From assembly GCA_023653055.1 (NCBI GenBank), contig JAMNXR010000007.1, positions 62,001 to 126,000 of the forward strand: DNA of 64,000 nt, in the 5' to 3' direction. This DNA is from Burkholderiaceae bacterium. Its GTDB lineage: Bacteria > Pseudomonadota > Gammaproteobacteria > Burkholderiales > Burkholderiaceae_B. The translations under genes were made by a program, and so were the position numbers. Position 1 is the stretch's first letter, and each line of letters starts with the position of its first letter. Below the pieces are notes generated by a model, which ran no database searches, had not been told where the DNA came from, and saw nothing but the letters and a program-made list of their open reading frames with translations. Shown here in pieces: positions 19,703-28,455 of the stretch.

Positions 19703-20590
19703 ATGCGCAACCCTCAACTAAACCTAAACGGCGCGCTCACACATCTGCTCACGACCGAAGGTCTGTCGCGTGCGATCTTGACGCGTATTCTCGACACGAC
19801 TGCGTTGTTTCTCACGCCAACGGAAGGTGCGTGCCAAAACACACCGCTGCTGCAAGGCAAAAAGGTGCTGAGTCTTGTAGACGCTTGCTTGGTTGATGAG
19901 GCGTCACCAGTTGTTAGGGACTTTGAACGTGCAGCCCAGCGGTTGTCCGCACAGTGGCAGGGGATCCAAACACTGGATTTTTCCGCATTTGCTGCGGGTA
20001 AAGGTCCGCAGGCCGATATCGTCGTGCTACGGACGGAGGTGAGCGGTGTGCCGCATTGGATGGCACAGCAACTTGATAGTCGTACACACATTATTAACGC
20101 GGGGGATGGGTGCCATGCGGAGCCGATATCTGCGTTATTGGACATGCACGCTATCCGCCGCGCAAAAGAAAATTTTGCCAATCTCACCGTGGTCTTGGTG
20201 GGCGATGTGTTGCATTCGCGCCGGGCGCGTTCCTGCATTCATGCACTCACCACGCTGTGTGTTGCCGAGGTACGTGCGGTAGGGCCGTTGACCTTATTGC
20301 CTGAAGGATTGGCGCAGTTAGGGGTGCGCGCATACACGGATATGGCTGAGGGCCTGCGAGAGGCTGACGTGATTATTATGCTGGATCTGGGGCATACGGC
20401 TATTGCGCGTGCGTGCGTGCCTTCAGCGCGAGAGTTCGTTAAGTGTTATGGGCTCACAGACGAAAAATTTTCCTATGCCAAACCTGATTGCCTGGTGCTC
20501 GGGACTGAAACTGATGGCGTGGTGCAAAAGCTTGCCAGTGAAGCGGTGCACATGGCTGTGATGAGCTTTGTTGCGGGGGCGTCGGTATGA
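19703..20590 (+). CDS. Aspartate carbamoyltransferase homologue lacking catalytic motifs (pseudo-PyrB)
   Basis: 295 aa, clearly a PyrB homologue over its whole length: NPQLN-GALTHLL at the N-terminus, INAGDG at 131-136, LVGDVLHSRRARS at 165-177, ADVIIML at 221-227. The carbamoyl-phosphate motif STRTR is replaced by SPVVR (68-72). The mobile loop that carries the catalytic Lys is about ten residues short (around 98-105). HPTQ reads EPIS (140-143). The aspartate-binding RxQxER segment reads DLGHTA (228-233). The HPxPxxRG segment reads GTETDG (267-272). R110 and the R near 174 remain. With these losses it should not catalyse carbamoyl transfer. The frame is intact with no stop or frameshift. It overlaps the pyrC' homologue by 4 bases, so it may still act as a structural or regulatory partner. 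Confidence 0.8.
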   Translation: MRNPQLNLNGALTHLLTTEGLSRAILTRILDTTALFLTPTEGACQNTPLLQGKKVLSLVDACLVDEASPVVRDFERAAQRLSAQWQGIQTLDFSAFAAGKGPQADIVVLRTEVSGVPHWMAQQLDSRTHIINAGDGCHAEPISALLDMHAIRRAKENFANLTVVLVGDVLHSRRARSCIHALTTLCVAEVRAVGPLTLLPEGLAQLGVRAYTDMAEGLREADVIIMLDLGHTAIARACVPSAREFVKCYGLTDEKFSYAKPDCLVLGTETDGVVQKLASEAVHMAVMSFVAGASV

Positions 20591-21825
20591 GGCTGTGTAT
20601 TCGACAGGGACGTGTCATTGACCCCACAAACGGAATGGATGCGCGAGCGGATATCTGCACTGCTGAGGGCAGAATTGTTGCGGTCGGAGCCGTTCCAGAG
20701 GGCTTTGTCGCGGACAAGGTGCTTGACGCTTCTGGCATGCTTGTGCTGCCCGGACTCGTTGACCTGTGCGCACGTGTAGCGACGTCTGGTGATGCTTTCG
20801 GCGCCGCCTTGGCCGGCGGTGTGACGAGTTTGGTGCAGCCGCCAGAGATGATGCGGGTGCCGATACCGACGCTCAGCCCGCAGGTCAATGTCTATCACTT
20901 GGGTGCGTTGACCGTGGACTTGAAGGGGCAGGCCTTGACTGAAATGGTCAGGCTGGCCGAAGCAGGCTGCGTGGCGTTCTCCCAAGGCAATTCGCCTGTG
21001 CAAGACACCGCGATGCTCTTGCGTGCCATGCAGTATGCAAAAACGTTTGATTATGCGGTGTGGTGTCGGCCGCAAGATGCGTGGCTCTCACGCGGTGGTG
21101 TGATTGCGAGCGGTGCGTATGCGTCTCGTCTAGGTTTGACCGAGATCCCGGTAGAAGCTGAGACGGTTGCGTGTCAGACCTTGCTTGCGTTGCAACGCGC
21201 CACGGGCGTGCGTCTGCATCTGTGTCGCTTGTCGAGTGCCGAGGCGGTTGATATGGTGCGCAAAGCCAAAAAACTAGGGCAAGCGATCTCGTGTGATGTG
21301 ACTGCAAATAATCTGCATCTCACGGATGTTGATATTGGTTTCTACGACAGTCATTTTCGTCTCGATCCGCCGTTGCGGGGTCAGCGAGATCGCGATGCGC
21401 TTCGACTTGGGCTGTTAGACGGTACGATTGATGCCGTGTGCTCGGATCACAGCGCGCTGACGGAGTCAGACAAAAACCGGCCCTTTGTCGATGCTGTGCC
21501 GGGGTCAACGGGTCTGGAGTTGTTGCTTTCACTCACGCTCAAGTGGGCACAAGATGCGCGGGTGCCGCTGAGTGAAGCGTTCAAACGGGTGACGTGTGGT
21601 CCAGGTCAAGTGCTCGCGCACACTGGATCCATCCCACAGCCAGGAACGCTCTCTGTGGGGGCTTCGGCGGATGTGTGCATCGTCGATCCAGAGGCGTATT
21701 GGTTCGTCAGTCGTGAAAATATTGTCAGTCAAAGTCAAAGTACGCCCTTTTTGGGTAGAGAGTTACCAGGTCGCGTGCGTGCAACGTTATTGCACGGGCA
21801 GGTGGTTTGGGAGCAGAGGTCGTGA
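20587..21825 (+). CDS. Dihydroorotase-like protein PyrC' (non-catalytic type)
   Basis: 412 aa amidohydrolase-fold protein. In active dihydroorotases the first metal site is DxHxH; here residues 59-62 read DLCA, so both His ligands are absent, and the later ATDHAPH motif reads CSDHSAL (from residue 285). Such inactive PyrC' (PyrX) subunits are known in Pseudomonas and beta-proteobacteria, where they assemble with PyrB into a dodecameric ATCase. What is odd is that the adjacent PyrB homologue also looks dead. Overlaps pyrB (ATGA) and the acyltransferase (GTGA). Confidence 0.85.
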   Translation: MRLCIRQGRVIDPTNGMDARADICTAEGRIVAVGAVPEGFVADKVLDASGMLVLPGLVDLCARVATSGDAFGAALAGGVTSLVQPPEMMRVPIPTLSPQVNVYHLGALTVDLKGQALTEMVRLAEAGCVAFSQGNSPVQDTAMLLRAMQYAKTFDYAVWCRPQDAWLSRGGVIASGAYASRLGLTEIPVEAETVACQTLLALQRATGVRLHLCRLSSAEAVDMVRKAKKLGQAISCDVTANNLHLTDVDIGFYDSHFRLDPPLRGQRDRDALRLGLLDGTIDAVCSDHSALTESDKNRPFVDAVPGSTGLELLLSLTLKWAQDARVPLSEAFKRVTCGPGQVLAHTGSIPQPGTLSVGASADVCIVDPEAYWFVSRENIVSQSQSTPFLGRELPGRVRATLLHGQVVWEQRS

Positions 21826-22568
21826 AGGCATTACGCTTTTCTTTGAGGGCATTGCTGGTCTTGTCGTGGGTCATGCTCGGCCTGAGCGTGATTGCCTTGA
21901 TCTTTCCGTTGTTAACGCGTTCAGGCCGTTTGCGGACCAAGCAATATTGGTCGGTGGTTTTACTGTGGCTCTCCGGCGTGCGGGTGTCGCATTCTGGTGA
22001 ACCGCTGCGCAATGGGCCCGTGTTGTGGGTCGTCAATCACGTGTCTTGGTTAGATATTTTTGCGGTGAATACCGTGCGCGCGGTGGTCTTTATCGCAAAA
22101 AGCGAAATTCGCCAATGGCCTTTGTTGGGTTGGCTCGCACGCGGTGCAGGCTCAATTTTTATCGAGCGAGCCTCGCGTCATGCTGTGCAAAAAGTTGGCC
22201 GCGAGATGCAAGAAATCTTTGAGCTTGAGCAAGTGGTCGGATTATTTCCTGAGGGCACGACGTCTCAAGGTTACGATTTGTTACCTTTTTACGCCAACCT
22301 GTTTGAGCCTGCCCGGCGTGCAAATGTCCCGATACAACCCGTCGCCTTATTATTTTTTCATCATGACAAAAGAAGTGATTTTGCAGCGTTTGTCGGCGAA
22401 GAAAATTTAATCCAAAATCTTTGGAAAGTCTTGGGCGGGACGGGTATCCGTATCGAGGTGGAGTTTTTAGCGCCGATTTGGGTGCCGGATGGGCAGCCCG
22501 CGCCGGCGCGCGCAGCGTTAGGCGCGCGTGCCCATCAAGTTCTAAGGGAAGTGGTATTGAGGCGCTAG
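21822..22568 (+). CDS. 1-acyl-sn-glycerol-3-phosphate acyltransferase (PlsC family)
   Basis: Membrane-bound lysophospholipid acyltransferase, 248 aa from the GTG at 21822 that overlaps the pyrC' stop (GTGA). An N-terminal hydrophobic anchor spans residues 8-32. Motif I, NHVSWLD (72-78), holds the catalytic HX4D; IFIERAS and LFPEGTTSQG are motifs II and III. Makes phosphatidic acid or acylates a related lysolipid. Burkholderiales often carry plsC after pyrC, so this is expected context. Confidence 0.87.
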   Translation: MKALRFSLRALLVLSWVMLGLSVIALIFPLLTRSGRLRTKQYWSVVLLWLSGVRVSHSGEPLRNGPVLWVVNHVSWLDIFAVNTVRAVVFIAKSEIRQWPLLGWLARGAGSIFIERASRHAVQKVGREMQEIFELEQVVGLFPEGTTSQGYDLLPFYANLFEPARRANVPIQPVALLFFHHDKRSDFAAFVGEENLIQNLWKVLGGTGIRIEVEFLAPIWVPDGQPAPARAALGARAHQVLREVVLRR

Positions 22569-22602
22569 AGCCTCAATACCTTGACGTCTGCGGCTATTTC
22601 GC

Positions 22603-23637
22603 TCAGCAGCTTTGGCAGCTGGGATGTGCACGTAGTCGTGAATACACGCCTAAGGCATTATTGGCAAAGATCTTTTTCTTTTGTGAGGCATCTGCCGACG
22701 GGGATGCGTCGATATAACGACGGGTGTCATCAAAGTAAAAATTGGTCAGAGGATCAATACCCTGAACAGCGCCGACGGTTTCTGACGCAAACAGAATGTT
22801 TTTATTGGGTACCACGCGCAGCAATAAATCGATGCCAGGCTGGTGGTAGACGCAGGTGTCAAAAAATACGTTGTTCAGGACCTTTTCCTCAAGCGAGGAA
22901 ATCCCCATGTCGAGCGCCATGCCGCGATAGCGACCCCAGTGGTAAGGGGCTGCGCCACCACCGTGTGGGATGATGAACTTGAGCGTCGGAAAATCTTTAA
23001 AGATATCCGAGGTCATAAACTGCACAAAGGCCGTCGTGTCACCGTTGATGTAGTGGGTCGCGACCGCATTGAAATGCGGATTGCATGAGCCGCTGACATG
23101 GATCATGGCCGGCACGTCAAGTTCAACCATTTTTTCGTAGAGGGGATACCACCATTTTTTATCCCAGAGTGGCGGATCGCTCCAATGCCCACCTGTGGGG
23201 TCCGGATTGATATTGGCGCCGATAAAACCAAACTCATTGACGCAACGCTCGAGCTCCTCGATGACGCGCTTGCCCGGTGCGACGCCAGCGGCCTGTGGCA
23301 GCTGGCAGACGCCGATGAAGTGCTCTGGGTAGAGTTTGCACACGCGGTTGATTAGCTCATTGTTGTAGCGCGCCCAGACCACATTGGTGTCTTCATTACC
23401 CATATGGTGGTCCATTGCGACCGCCTTGGGCGAGAAAATCGTCATGTCGATGCCGCGCTCTTTCATGATGCGCAACTGATTGTTATCGATGCCATGACGG
23501 ATTTCCTCGTCGGACACCGCAGGCGGTGGCGCGGTCGGTGCCTGACCGGTCCGCTGAAATTCAGCGATTTGGTCTGCACGAAATTTGGCAACCTGAGGTG
23601 GGGTCGTGGTGAAGTGGCCGTGGCAATCAATAATCAT
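22603..23637 (-). CDS. ligJ: 4-oxalomesaconate hydratase, LigJ-type amidohydrolase
   Basis: 344 aa amidohydrolase-2 family member. The N-terminus IIDCHGH (H6, H8) gives the metal-binding HxH. Several blocks match LigJ of the protocatechuate 4,5-cleavage pathway: NINPDPTGGHW, YEKMVELDVPAMIHVS, IPHGGGAAPYHWGR, FFDTCVYHQPGIDLL and ILFASE. LigJ hydrates 4-oxalomesaconate to carboxy-hydroxy-oxoadipate on the route from gallate, syringate or protocatechuate to pyruvate and oxaloacetate. No other ring-cleavage pathway gene is next to it in this window; the divergent alpha/beta hydrolase is the only candidate partner. A related decarboxylase-type activity cannot be excluded. Confidence 0.8.
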   Translation of the reverse strand: MIIDCHGHFTTTPPQVAKFRADQIAEFQRTGQAPTAPPPAVSDEEIRHGIDNNQLRIMKERGIDMTIFSPKAVAMDHHMGNEDTNVVWARYNNELINRVCKLYPEHFIGVCQLPQAAGVAPGKRVIEELERCVNEFGFIGANINPDPTGGHWSDPPLWDKKWWYPLYEKMVELDVPAMIHVSGSCNPHFNAVATHYINGDTTAFVQFMTSDIFKDFPTLKFIIPHGGGAAPYHWGRYRGMALDMGISSLEEKVLNNVFFDTCVYHQPGIDLLLRVVPNKNILFASETVGAVQGIDPLTNFYFDDTRRYIDASPSADASQKKKIFANNALGVYSRLRAHPSCQSC

Positions 23638-23657
23638 GTTTGAGCTCAGTCAACAAT

Positions 23658-23682
23658 CAAAATTGCACTTTACACAATTTTG
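23658..23682. promoter_or_regulatory. Inverted repeat between ligJ and the hydrolase gene, possible operator
   Basis: Eight-base arms CAAAATTG (23658-23665) and its exact reverse complement (23675-23682) are separated by 9 bases. It sits 21 bases before the ligJ start and just upstream of a good promoter for the divergent gene. Placement suits a regulator controlling both genes. No regulator gene is nearby. Confidence 0.4.
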
Positions 23683-23688
23683 CTGAGT

Positions 23689-23716
23689 TTGACGGGCTTG
23701 CCCATTGGGATACTAT
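23689..23716 (+). promoter_or_regulatory. Sigma70-like promoter for the alpha/beta hydrolase
   Basis: TTGACG at 23689-23694, then a 16-base spacer, then TACTAT at 23711-23716. The start codon follows 45 bases after the -10 element. A good match by eye; not scored. Confidence 0.5.
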
Positions 23717-23761
23717 CTTGCGAGCTTAATGTTTGTTTTTTGCCACAGAGGAACAGTTGCC

Positions 23762-24616
23762 ATGTCCAGCCCCGTTAATCAGCAAACTCTTGACTGGATC
23801 GCCGAGTTTGAGGCGTGCGCTACACGTCATGTTGTCACCGTAGGGGAGCACCAAGTAAGTTGGCGGCAGTTCGGAGAAGGACCTCCCCTCGTTCTGATTC
23901 ATGGGGGTCATGGCAGTTGGCTGCATTGGGCGCGCAATATTGAGGCGCTTTCCAAGGAGTTCTCTCTGTGGATTCCAAACCTGGCAGGCTACGGTGACTC
24001 TAGCGATCCCAGGTTTGATGATTTTTCAACGATGGTGGATGTCACGGCTGACTGTTTAACGCAGCTGTTCGGAGCAGACACGCCCTTTGATCTGGCGGGA
24101 TTTTCGTTCGGAGGGTTGGTGTCTGCCAATGTGGCGGCCAAGGGCTTACCGGTGCGTCGTTTGGCCTTGCTAGGGCCGGGTGGTCATGGTGGTCCGCGTC
24201 GTGAACGTGGCAAGCTCATCAACTGGAAGCGTGCCGAGTCGGACGAAGCACTGATCGAAGCAATGCGCTTTAATCTCTGGGCACATATGATTTATGCCGA
24301 TGCGCAAATCGATCCCTTTGCGATGGGGATTCACACTTACTCTTGCATCAATACGCGTTTTCGCAGCCGGGGTATTTCGGGTCGCGGCTTATTAGGCCCC
24401 GCACTGGATGACTACAGTGGAGAGACGCTGATCATCTGGGGGGAGCATGACATCACGTGCACGCCTGAGTATCTGATGACCCATATGATTGCCGGGCAGG
24501 CGAGGCGCCAGGGCGTGATTTTGCCGGAGGTCGGGCATTGGGTGAATTACGAGGCAGCAGAGCCCGTCAATGCGTTATTGAAAACCTGGTTCCTAGAGGG
24601 TCAGGTCGCTGCGTAA
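23762..24616 (+). CDS. Alpha/beta hydrolase
   Basis: 284 aa from the ATG at 23762. Oxyanion segment HGGHGSW (47-53), nucleophile elbow GFSFGG with Ser115, acid in WGEHD, and His in VGHWVN near the C-terminus form a complete triad. The shape resembles meta-cleavage-product hydrolases and related esterases, which would fit the divergent ligJ, but substrate is not determined. The frame is open 19 codons upstream of the chosen start, but that part covers the -10 region. No signal peptide. Confidence 0.75.
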   Translation: MSSPVNQQTLDWIAEFEACATRHVVTVGEHQVSWRQFGEGPPLVLIHGGHGSWLHWARNIEALSKEFSLWIPNLAGYGDSSDPRFDDFSTMVDVTADCLTQLFGADTPFDLAGFSFGGLVSANVAAKGLPVRRLALLGPGGHGGPRRERGKLINWKRAESDEALIEAMRFNLWAHMIYADAQIDPFAMGIHTYSCINTRFRSRGISGRGLLGPALDDYSGETLIIWGEHDITCTPEYLMTHMIAGQARRQGVILPEVGHWVNYEAAEPVNALLKTWFLEGQVAA

Positions 24617-24629
24617 TGCCTATGCGTAC

Positions 24630-25466
24630 TTAGTCATCGTGCGGATCGAGTGTCTGCGCGCAAGGGACTTGAACGACCGCGTGATCTTGCAGGCGAACGG
24701 CGGTGAGATGACCGCCCCATAAGCAACCACTGTCGAGACAAATCACATCATTGTCTAGCTTGAGACCTAGCGTTGACCAGTGTCCAAACACCACCGTCAC
24801 GTCCCGCGTCGCACGCTTGGGTAAATTGAACCAAGGTACGAGGGATTTATCGTCAGGTGTAGGTTCTGTTTTGACGTTCAGGAGCATGCGCCCTTGTTTG
24901 TCACAATAACGCACACGCGTCAGTGCATTGATGATGACGCGTAAACGGTCTGGCCCTTTGAGGCGATCATCCCATTGGTCAGGGGTGTTGCCATACATCA
25001 GCTGTAAATGTGATTTCCAGTTTGTGCTTTGGAGGACAGACTCGACTTCAGCGGCGAGTTCGACTGTTTCTTCGGCATCCCATTGCGGGAGCACACCTGC
25101 ATGCACCAGTAAATGCCCGTACTCGAAATGCGCCAGAGGTTGAAAGCGAAGCCAGTCGATGATGTCTTGTGCATCGTCTGCGGCAAGGACTTCGTCGAGC
25201 GTGTCTTTTTTGCCAGTCTTGCGCACGCCAGCCGCCATCGCCAACAAATGCAAATCGTGATTACCCAAGACGACCGTAGCACGTTCTCCTAGCGACATGA
25301 TGCGACGCAGTGTGGCGAGCGATTGGGGACCTCTATTCACCAGGTCACCTGCAAACCAAAAGTGTGCGTCGGGGTCTTCTTGGATATCAGGTTGTGACAA
25401 TAAAGTATCCAGAGAGCCGCAGCAGCCCTGAATATCACCGATCATCCAGATGCTAGGCATACTCAT
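24630..25466 (-). CDS. apaH: Symmetrical bis(5'-nucleosyl)-tetraphosphatase (diadenosine tetraphosphatase)
   Basis: Hydrolyses Ap4A to two ADP. 278 aa. Calcineurin-type metal motifs are all seen: [13 protein letters not shown] and GNHD, with further His ligands downstream. I chose the ATG at 25466, which overlaps the lptG stop by 4 bases; an ATG two codons later is possible. Last gene of the minus-strand run that begins with mpl. Confidence 0.93.
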   Translation of the reverse strand: MSMPSIWMIGDIQGCCGSLDTLLSQPDIQEDPDAHFWFAGDLVNRGPQSLATLRRIMSLGERATVVLGNHDLHLLAMAAGVRKTGKKDTLDEVLAADDAQDIIDWLRFQPLAHFEYGHLLVHAGVLPQWDAEETVELAAEVESVLQSTNWKSHLQLMYGNTPDQWDDRLKGPDRLRVIINALTRVRYCDKQGRMLLNVKTEPTPDDKSLVPWFNLPKRATRDVTVVFGHWSTLGLKLDNDVICLDSGCLWGGHLTAVRLQDHAVVQVPCAQTLDPHDD

Positions 25467-26641
25467 ATCGGAGATTTTTTCCAAAAAGAGTGATCGCGCC
25501 GACGGTTGGCAATCGCATTACGATTTTCCATCGCAAAGACGGCAGAGAGCGCAAGAATCATGGCGCCGATATTTGGCAATAGTGCCGTGACAACCGGCGA
25601 CCAGTTGTAAAGCAAACTCACGTTCAAGGCGAGCTGGTTCACCATAAAGAAGCCTGTTCCGAGCAAAATACCCAGGAATACCTTGGCACCTACGCCGCCG
25701 CGCCTTGTTTGCATAAAACTGATGGGTGCTGCAATCGTTAGCATGACTAACAGTGTGAAGGGGTAGGCAAGTTTGCGCCAAATCGCCACGACTTGACGAT
25801 CCGCTTGAAGCTGATTGCGCGTGAGGTAGTCGATGTAGTCATGCAGCGCGAGGAGTGACATGCGCTCCGGCGTGAGAATCCTTGCAACCAAACGATCGGC
25901 TGACAGAGAGGTGTCAAAGCTGCGCTCGGCAGAGTGGGTGACGGTGACGGAAGGCGTGGTGGTGACCTTGGCGTCAGAAAGGGTTTTTTCGATTGAGGGA
26001 TCGATATGGTTTTCTGTGACCTTTTGCATCACGAGTTTGCCATCGATGAAACGACCGGCTTCGGATTGTGCGATGAGGGAGAGCGTCAGGCCATCTGGAA
26101 ACTCATAGACACGCACATTCGCAACGTTACCCGAGGCGAGTAAGTTGCCCACATTGATGATCCGGGTGCCGCCGTTCGCGGTGGGCTCTTTGAACCAGTG
26201 CCCACTGGCCAATCGTCCGCCTTCGACTCTTCCGCGCATCAGCAAGTTGGTTTCGCTACTTTTGATCTCCGCCATCGGCGTGAGAAATTCTGACAGGATC
26301 AGGGCGCCAAAAATAATAGGTAAAGATACCGTCCAGAGCATCCGGAGTAACCCAAAGCCGCTGACGCCCGACACCCTCAGGATGACGAGCTCATTGCGTT
26401 GGGCCAAGCTAGAGAGCGCCAGAATGGCACCAATCAATACACCAATGGGCAGCAGGTCGTAAAGACGCGTCGGAATGGAAAGTACCTGCAGATAAAAAAG
26501 TGCGGCGAGCGGAAACTTGTCCCCAACCGTGTCAAGTTCATCAACCAGGGTAAAAAAAGTAAACAGTCCAAGTAATGCAATCAACACCACTGCGGTAGAG
26601 CGGTAGATTTCTCGGGCGAGGTAACGTCGGGCAGTTCTCAT
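25463..26641 (-). CDS. lptG: LPS export ABC transporter permease LptG (YjgP/YjgQ family)
   Basis: Inner-membrane permease of the LptBFG complex that extracts lipopolysaccharide; 392 aa from the ATG at 26641. Three membrane segments lie at the N-terminus, a periplasmic jellyroll domain of about 170 residues follows, and three segments end the protein. The start [14 protein letters not shown] and the segment [11 protein letters not shown] are characteristic. LptF is usually the neighbour; here the upstream gene is aroE and no lptF is in the window, so it must be elsewhere. Confidence 0.87.
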   Translation of the reverse strand: MRTARRYLAREIYRSTAVVLIALLGLFTFFTLVDELDTVGDKFPLAALFYLQVLSIPTRLYDLLPIGVLIGAILALSSLAQRNELVILRVSGVSGFGLLRMLWTVSLPIIFGALILSEFLTPMAEIKSSETNLLMRGRVEGGRLASGHWFKEPTANGGTRIINVGNLLASGNVANVRVYEFPDGLTLSLIAQSEAGRFIDGKLVMQKVTENHIDPSIEKTLSDAKVTTTPSVTVTHSAERSFDTSLSADRLVARILTPERMSLLALHDYIDYLTRNQLQADRQVVAIWRKLAYPFTLLVMLTIAAPISFMQTRRGGVGAKVFLGILLGTGFFMVNQLALNVSLLYNWSPVVTALLPNIGAMILALSAVFAMENRNAIANRRRDHSFWKKSPI

Positions 26642-26662
26642 AGCGTTAAGTGTAATCCCCAA

Positions 26663-27556
26663 TCATGTTTGATTGAGTTCTGCCCGTAAAGAAGCCAGCA
26701 CGGGGGCAACATCTGGACGTTTGCCATGCCAAAGATAGAAACTTTCGGCTGCTTGCCCAACCAGCATACCTAGGCCATCGCTCAGGTGTGCCGCGCCATC
26801 GGCGTTGGCCTGTGCCATAAACGCAGTAGGCTGTGCGGCATACATCATGTCATAGGCCCAGGCGCCCGGTGCATACAGACCAGTAGGGAGTGCTGGCGCT
26901 TCGCCGGCCAAGCTGCTTGCGCTCGCATTCACCACCACATCCCATTTTTCTGGATGTTCTGCATCGGTGAGGCTTCCGGCAGAGAGTGTCTTTTGTGTCG
27001 AGGGTTCTGTCGCGTGCCACTCTGATACTAATGCTTGCGCGCGATCGACAGTACGATTGACCACGTGAAGTTGCTTGCAACCTGTTTCGAGCAACGGTCC
27101 CAAGACGCCCCGGGCCGCGCCGCCCGCACCGATCATCAGAATCCGTGCCCCCTCACATCGTACGCCCAGACGCGTTAAATCCGCCACCAGTCCCACCCCG
27201 TCTGTATTGCAGCCGTGCAAAGCTCCGTTCTGTATCCAAAGGGTATTGACGGCTTGAGCGTGCCGCGCTCGTGGGCTGAGGTGCGCACGCGCCAACTCCC
27301 ATGCCTCAAGTTTAAAAGGGACGGTGACATTTAAACCTCGCCCGCCAGAGGAGAAAAACTGAGTCACAGTAAGTGCGAAGGCATCCAATGGGGCTTCGAG
27401 TCGCTCATAAGTCAGCGCAATGTGCAGCTGCGCGGCAAACTGCTGGTGAATCGACGGTGAGCGGCTGTGTTTGATCGGATGCCCAATGACGGCGAAGCGT
27501 TGTCCGGTCGCTTGGTTGGCTGAGAGCGTTGAGCTGGTGTTGACATGGAGTGTCAT
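26663..27556 (-). CDS. aroE: Shikimate dehydrogenase (NADP+)
   Basis: Reduces 3-dehydroshikimate to shikimate. 297 aa. Substrate-site motifs: HSRSPSIH near residue 30, NVTVPFK with the catalytic Lys, and NTDG with the catalytic Asp; the nucleotide loop is GAGGAARG. The first 20 residues before FAVIGHP are longer than usual, and the chosen start overlaps the TonB-like gene by 4 bases. aroQ, the preceding step, is at 32.5 kb. Confidence 0.92.
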   Translation of the reverse strand: MTLHVNTSSTLSANQATGQRFAVIGHPIKHSRSPSIHQQFAAQLHIALTYERLEAPLDAFALTVTQFFSSGGRGLNVTVPFKLEAWELARAHLSPRARHAQAVNTLWIQNGALHGCNTDGVGLVADLTRLGVRCEGARILMIGAGGAARGVLGPLLETGCKQLHVVNRTVDRAQALVSEWHATEPSTQKTLSAGSLTDAEHPEKWDVVVNASASSLAGEAPALPTGLYAPGAWAYDMMYAAQPTAFMAQANADGAAHLSDGLGMLVGQAAESFYLWHGKRPDVAPVLASLRAELNQT

Positions 27557-28455
27557 GGTTGTCTGGTCTCCAAAGCGCCGTTGACGAAATGCCAGGTTCG
27601 GGTGAGAACAAGCTGATCAATCTGTCGGGCCATGTCCGCGGGAAAAGGCGCAAACGGGGCGGATAGCTGCGCGATGCGTCGCACCGCTTGATTGAGTAAG
27701 GGTTTGTCGGAGGGCCGATTGATGGTGATGTCCGCAATCGAACCATCCGCACGTATGGTTAAGGTTGCTTGAACGCTGCCATAGGACTTTCCGTCCACGC
27801 CCGTTGGATAGTGTTCGGTCCCCACCTGTTCAATACGCTGGCGCCATTGATCAATGTAAGGCGCGTAAGCTGTTTTGCGAGCAGCAGCGGCATCAAAATG
27901 CTTGCGAGGGCGTGCATTGTCGCGTTTGATCCGCTCAGTCAGCACTGCAATCTGTCCATTCAGCACAATTCTGTCTTGGTCTGTTTCGTCTTCCCCGGCC
28001 ATCTCACTGGATTCTGCTGGATTGGACGCTGGTCGACCTTGCGATGTGTAGTCGCGCGCGCTCAGTTGCGTGAGGAGTTGCTGTTGTTGAACTTCGAGTT
28101 GTTGTCGCTGCCGAATCAGCGTTTCCAGCATGATGGGCTCGGTCGCGTCGCCGGTGTGGGGAATGAAGGTCGTCATGTAGCCTTGATCAGCCTGACCCCC
28201 TCCATCCAAGTTGCTTTGTGCGAGCAGCACGGCTTGGCTGGGTTCGCTCTCGGTAGTGGCATTGACCATGACGATTTCAAGCTCGGACGGCTTGGGAGCG
28301 AAGGCGGGCGGGGAGGCTTGTTGCCAAGCGAGCAAAGCGAGGTGACAGACGACAGACAACAATAGTCCCCAACGCAAAAAACGCTGTTGCGCAGTCAGCC
28401 AGCTTGCGCCGGTTAACGAAGATGCGTTGATGGAAGATAGACGACTGATGTTCAC
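27553..28455 (-). CDS. TonB-family energy transducer-like protein
   Basis: 300 aa. One membrane segment at about residues 28-45 anchors it; a long periplasmic linker follows, with a Gln-rich coiled-coil-like stretch (about 110-130). The C-terminus (about 215-300) is a TonB-like domain: YGSVQATLTIRADGSIADITI and the conserved NQAVRRIAQLSAPFAPFP. It lacks the usual Pro/Lys-rich TonB linker and has no exbB/exbD beside it, so a non-canonical role in envelope function is possible. Overlaps aroE and the ribonuclease gene by 4 bases each. Confidence 0.75.
   Translation of the reverse strand: MNISRLSSINASSLTGASWLTAQQRFLRWGLLLSVVCHLALLAWQQASPPAFAPKPSELEIVMVNATTESEPSQAVLLAQSNLDGGGQADQGYMTTFIPHTGDATEPIMLETLIRQRQQLEVQQQQLLTQLSARDYTSQGRPASNPAESSEMAGEDETDQDRIVLNGQIAVLTERIKRDNARPRKHFDAAAARKTAYAPYIDQWRQRIEQVGTEHYPTGVDGKSYGSVQATLTIRADGSIADITINRPSDKPLLNQAVRRIAQLSAPFAPFPADMARQIDQLVLTRTWHFVNGALETRQP

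Noticed and set aside
19861-20020. A frameshift as the cause of the missing STRTR motif in the pyrB homologue
   Set aside because: Other forward frames over this stretch give neither STRTR nor the Lys loop, so the loss is by substitution and small deletion.
27769-28365. 198-codon plus-strand frame opposite the TonB-like gene
   Set aside because: Antisense shadow; translation is low in recognisable motifs and lacks a ribosome site.
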